Of a DNA stretch of 64,000 nucleotides, positions 63,656 to 64,000 are shown in pieces. The first letter of the stretch is position 1; each line of letters opens with the position of its first letter. The stretch spans positions 62,001-126,000 of the forward strand of contig NZ_VJZK01000001.1 in NCBI RefSeq assembly GCF_007109225.1, in the 5' to 3' direction. The translations under genes and the position numbers were made by a program. The stretch is from Flavobacterium sp. GT3R68. GTDB lineage: Bacteria; Bacteroidota; Bacteroidia; Flavobacteriales; Flavobacteriaceae. The notes under the pieces were generated by a model. That model was not told the origin of the DNA. It worked only from the letters and a program-made list of their open reading frames with translations, and did not search any database.

Positions 63656-64000
63656 CTAAAAATCCGCGTCAAATGAAATTTTCTGAGCATCCGAATCGGT
63701 ATTCATCACCCCTGATTTTTGGTATTCGGCCACTTTCTTTTCAAAGAAATTGGTTTTTCCCTGAAGCGAAATCATGTCCATGAAATCAAAAGGATTCGCT
63801 GTATTGTATTCGCGGTCACATCCTAATTCCACCAACAATCGGTCGGCAACAAATTCCAAATATTGCGTCATCAATACGGCATTCATTCCAATTAAACTCA
63901 CCGGAAGTGATTCGGTAATGAATTCTCTTTCGATAATTAAAGCATCAACAATAATCGCTCGAATTCTTTCTTTTGGCACTTTGTTTACCAAATGATGGTT
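63656..64000 (-). CDS. nrdB: Ribonucleoside-diphosphate reductase, beta subunit (C-terminal part)
   Basis: The last 114 residues are in the window and the rest lies beyond base 64000. [21 protein letters not shown] carries a di-iron ligand Glu, [14 protein letters not shown] and [19 protein letters not shown] are characteristic of class I R2. The C-terminus ends ISFDADF, an acidic-aromatic tail of the type that docks onto NrdA. Confidence 0.93.
   Translation of the reverse strand, partial: NHHLVNKVPKERIRAIIVDALIIEREFITESLPVSLIGMNAVLMTQYLEFVADRLLVELGCDREYNTANPFDFMDMISLQGKTNFFEKKVAEYQKSGVMNTDSDAQKISFDADF

Overview
The window is a 64-kb piece of a Bacteroidota chromosome, almost certainly Flavobacterium or a close relative. 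The evidence is: gliding genes gldE and gldD downstream of mutY and ssb; a type IX secretion C-terminal sorting domain; a TPP-riboswitch-controlled TonB receptor; promoters of the Bacteroidota form TTG-N19-22-TAnnTTTG; low GC; and absence of Shine-Dalgarno sequences before the genes.

Layout. 1-4.2 kb: a frameshifted secreted protein cut by the window edge, then polA. 4.5-6.2 kb: two exported ferritin-like proteins. 6.3-9.3 kb: translation genes rplM-rpsI and rpsB-tsf, with a structured leader before rpsB. 9.3-10.8 kb: three small lipoprotein genes, two of them broken. 10.8-16.4 kb: an M3 peptidase, a transglutaminase-like protein, tag, tadA and a carboxypeptidase-regulatory-like protein. 16.4-22.4 kb: RNase G, a 30-residue basic protein and HU on the minus strand, then mutY, ssb, gldE and gldD on the plus strand. 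22.4-28.8 kb: a heavy-metal-binding lipoprotein, a DMT transporter, a paired M16 protease, rplU-rpmA and a small lipoprotein. 28.8-32.4 kb: ahcY, a phosphopantetheinyl transferase, and a Crp/Fnr regulator beside a truncated haemoglobin. 32.4-38.8 kb: GGGP-synthase-like protein, PnuC-family transporter, a NadR-like kinase fused to DUF4301, arfB, TPP riboswitch and TonB receptor. 38.8-45.1 kb: Rieske-like lipoprotein, greA with a terminator-like leader, HIT protein, transglutaminase-like protein, histidine kinase, flavin reductase, DUF3127 and aat. 45.1-52.6 kb: an AT-rich accessory stretch of uncharacterised secreted proteins, an aspartic protease, a membrane-bound TPR-AraC regulator, decayed genes and unusual repeats. 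52.8-64 kb: dxs, a large type IX cargo protein, dgt, a GNAT acetyltransferase, an RDD protein, nrdA and the end of nrdB.

Most of the window is ordinary housekeeping. The points that stand out are non-coding: a promoter followed by a terminator hairpin ahead of greA; a probable ribosomal-protein leader before rpsB; four copies of a dispersed repeat with a variable central hairpin; three copies of a second short repeat just downstream of minus-strand genes; a MITE-like 143-bp element; two same-orientation copies of a hairpin that bracket a 3.7-kb block of secreted-protein genes; and an exact 48-bp-period degenerate tandem repeat. Several small accessory genes carry single-base indels while every long housekeeping gene is intact, which points to real gene decay. 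No tRNA, rRNA, CRISPR array or transposase gene was recognised.
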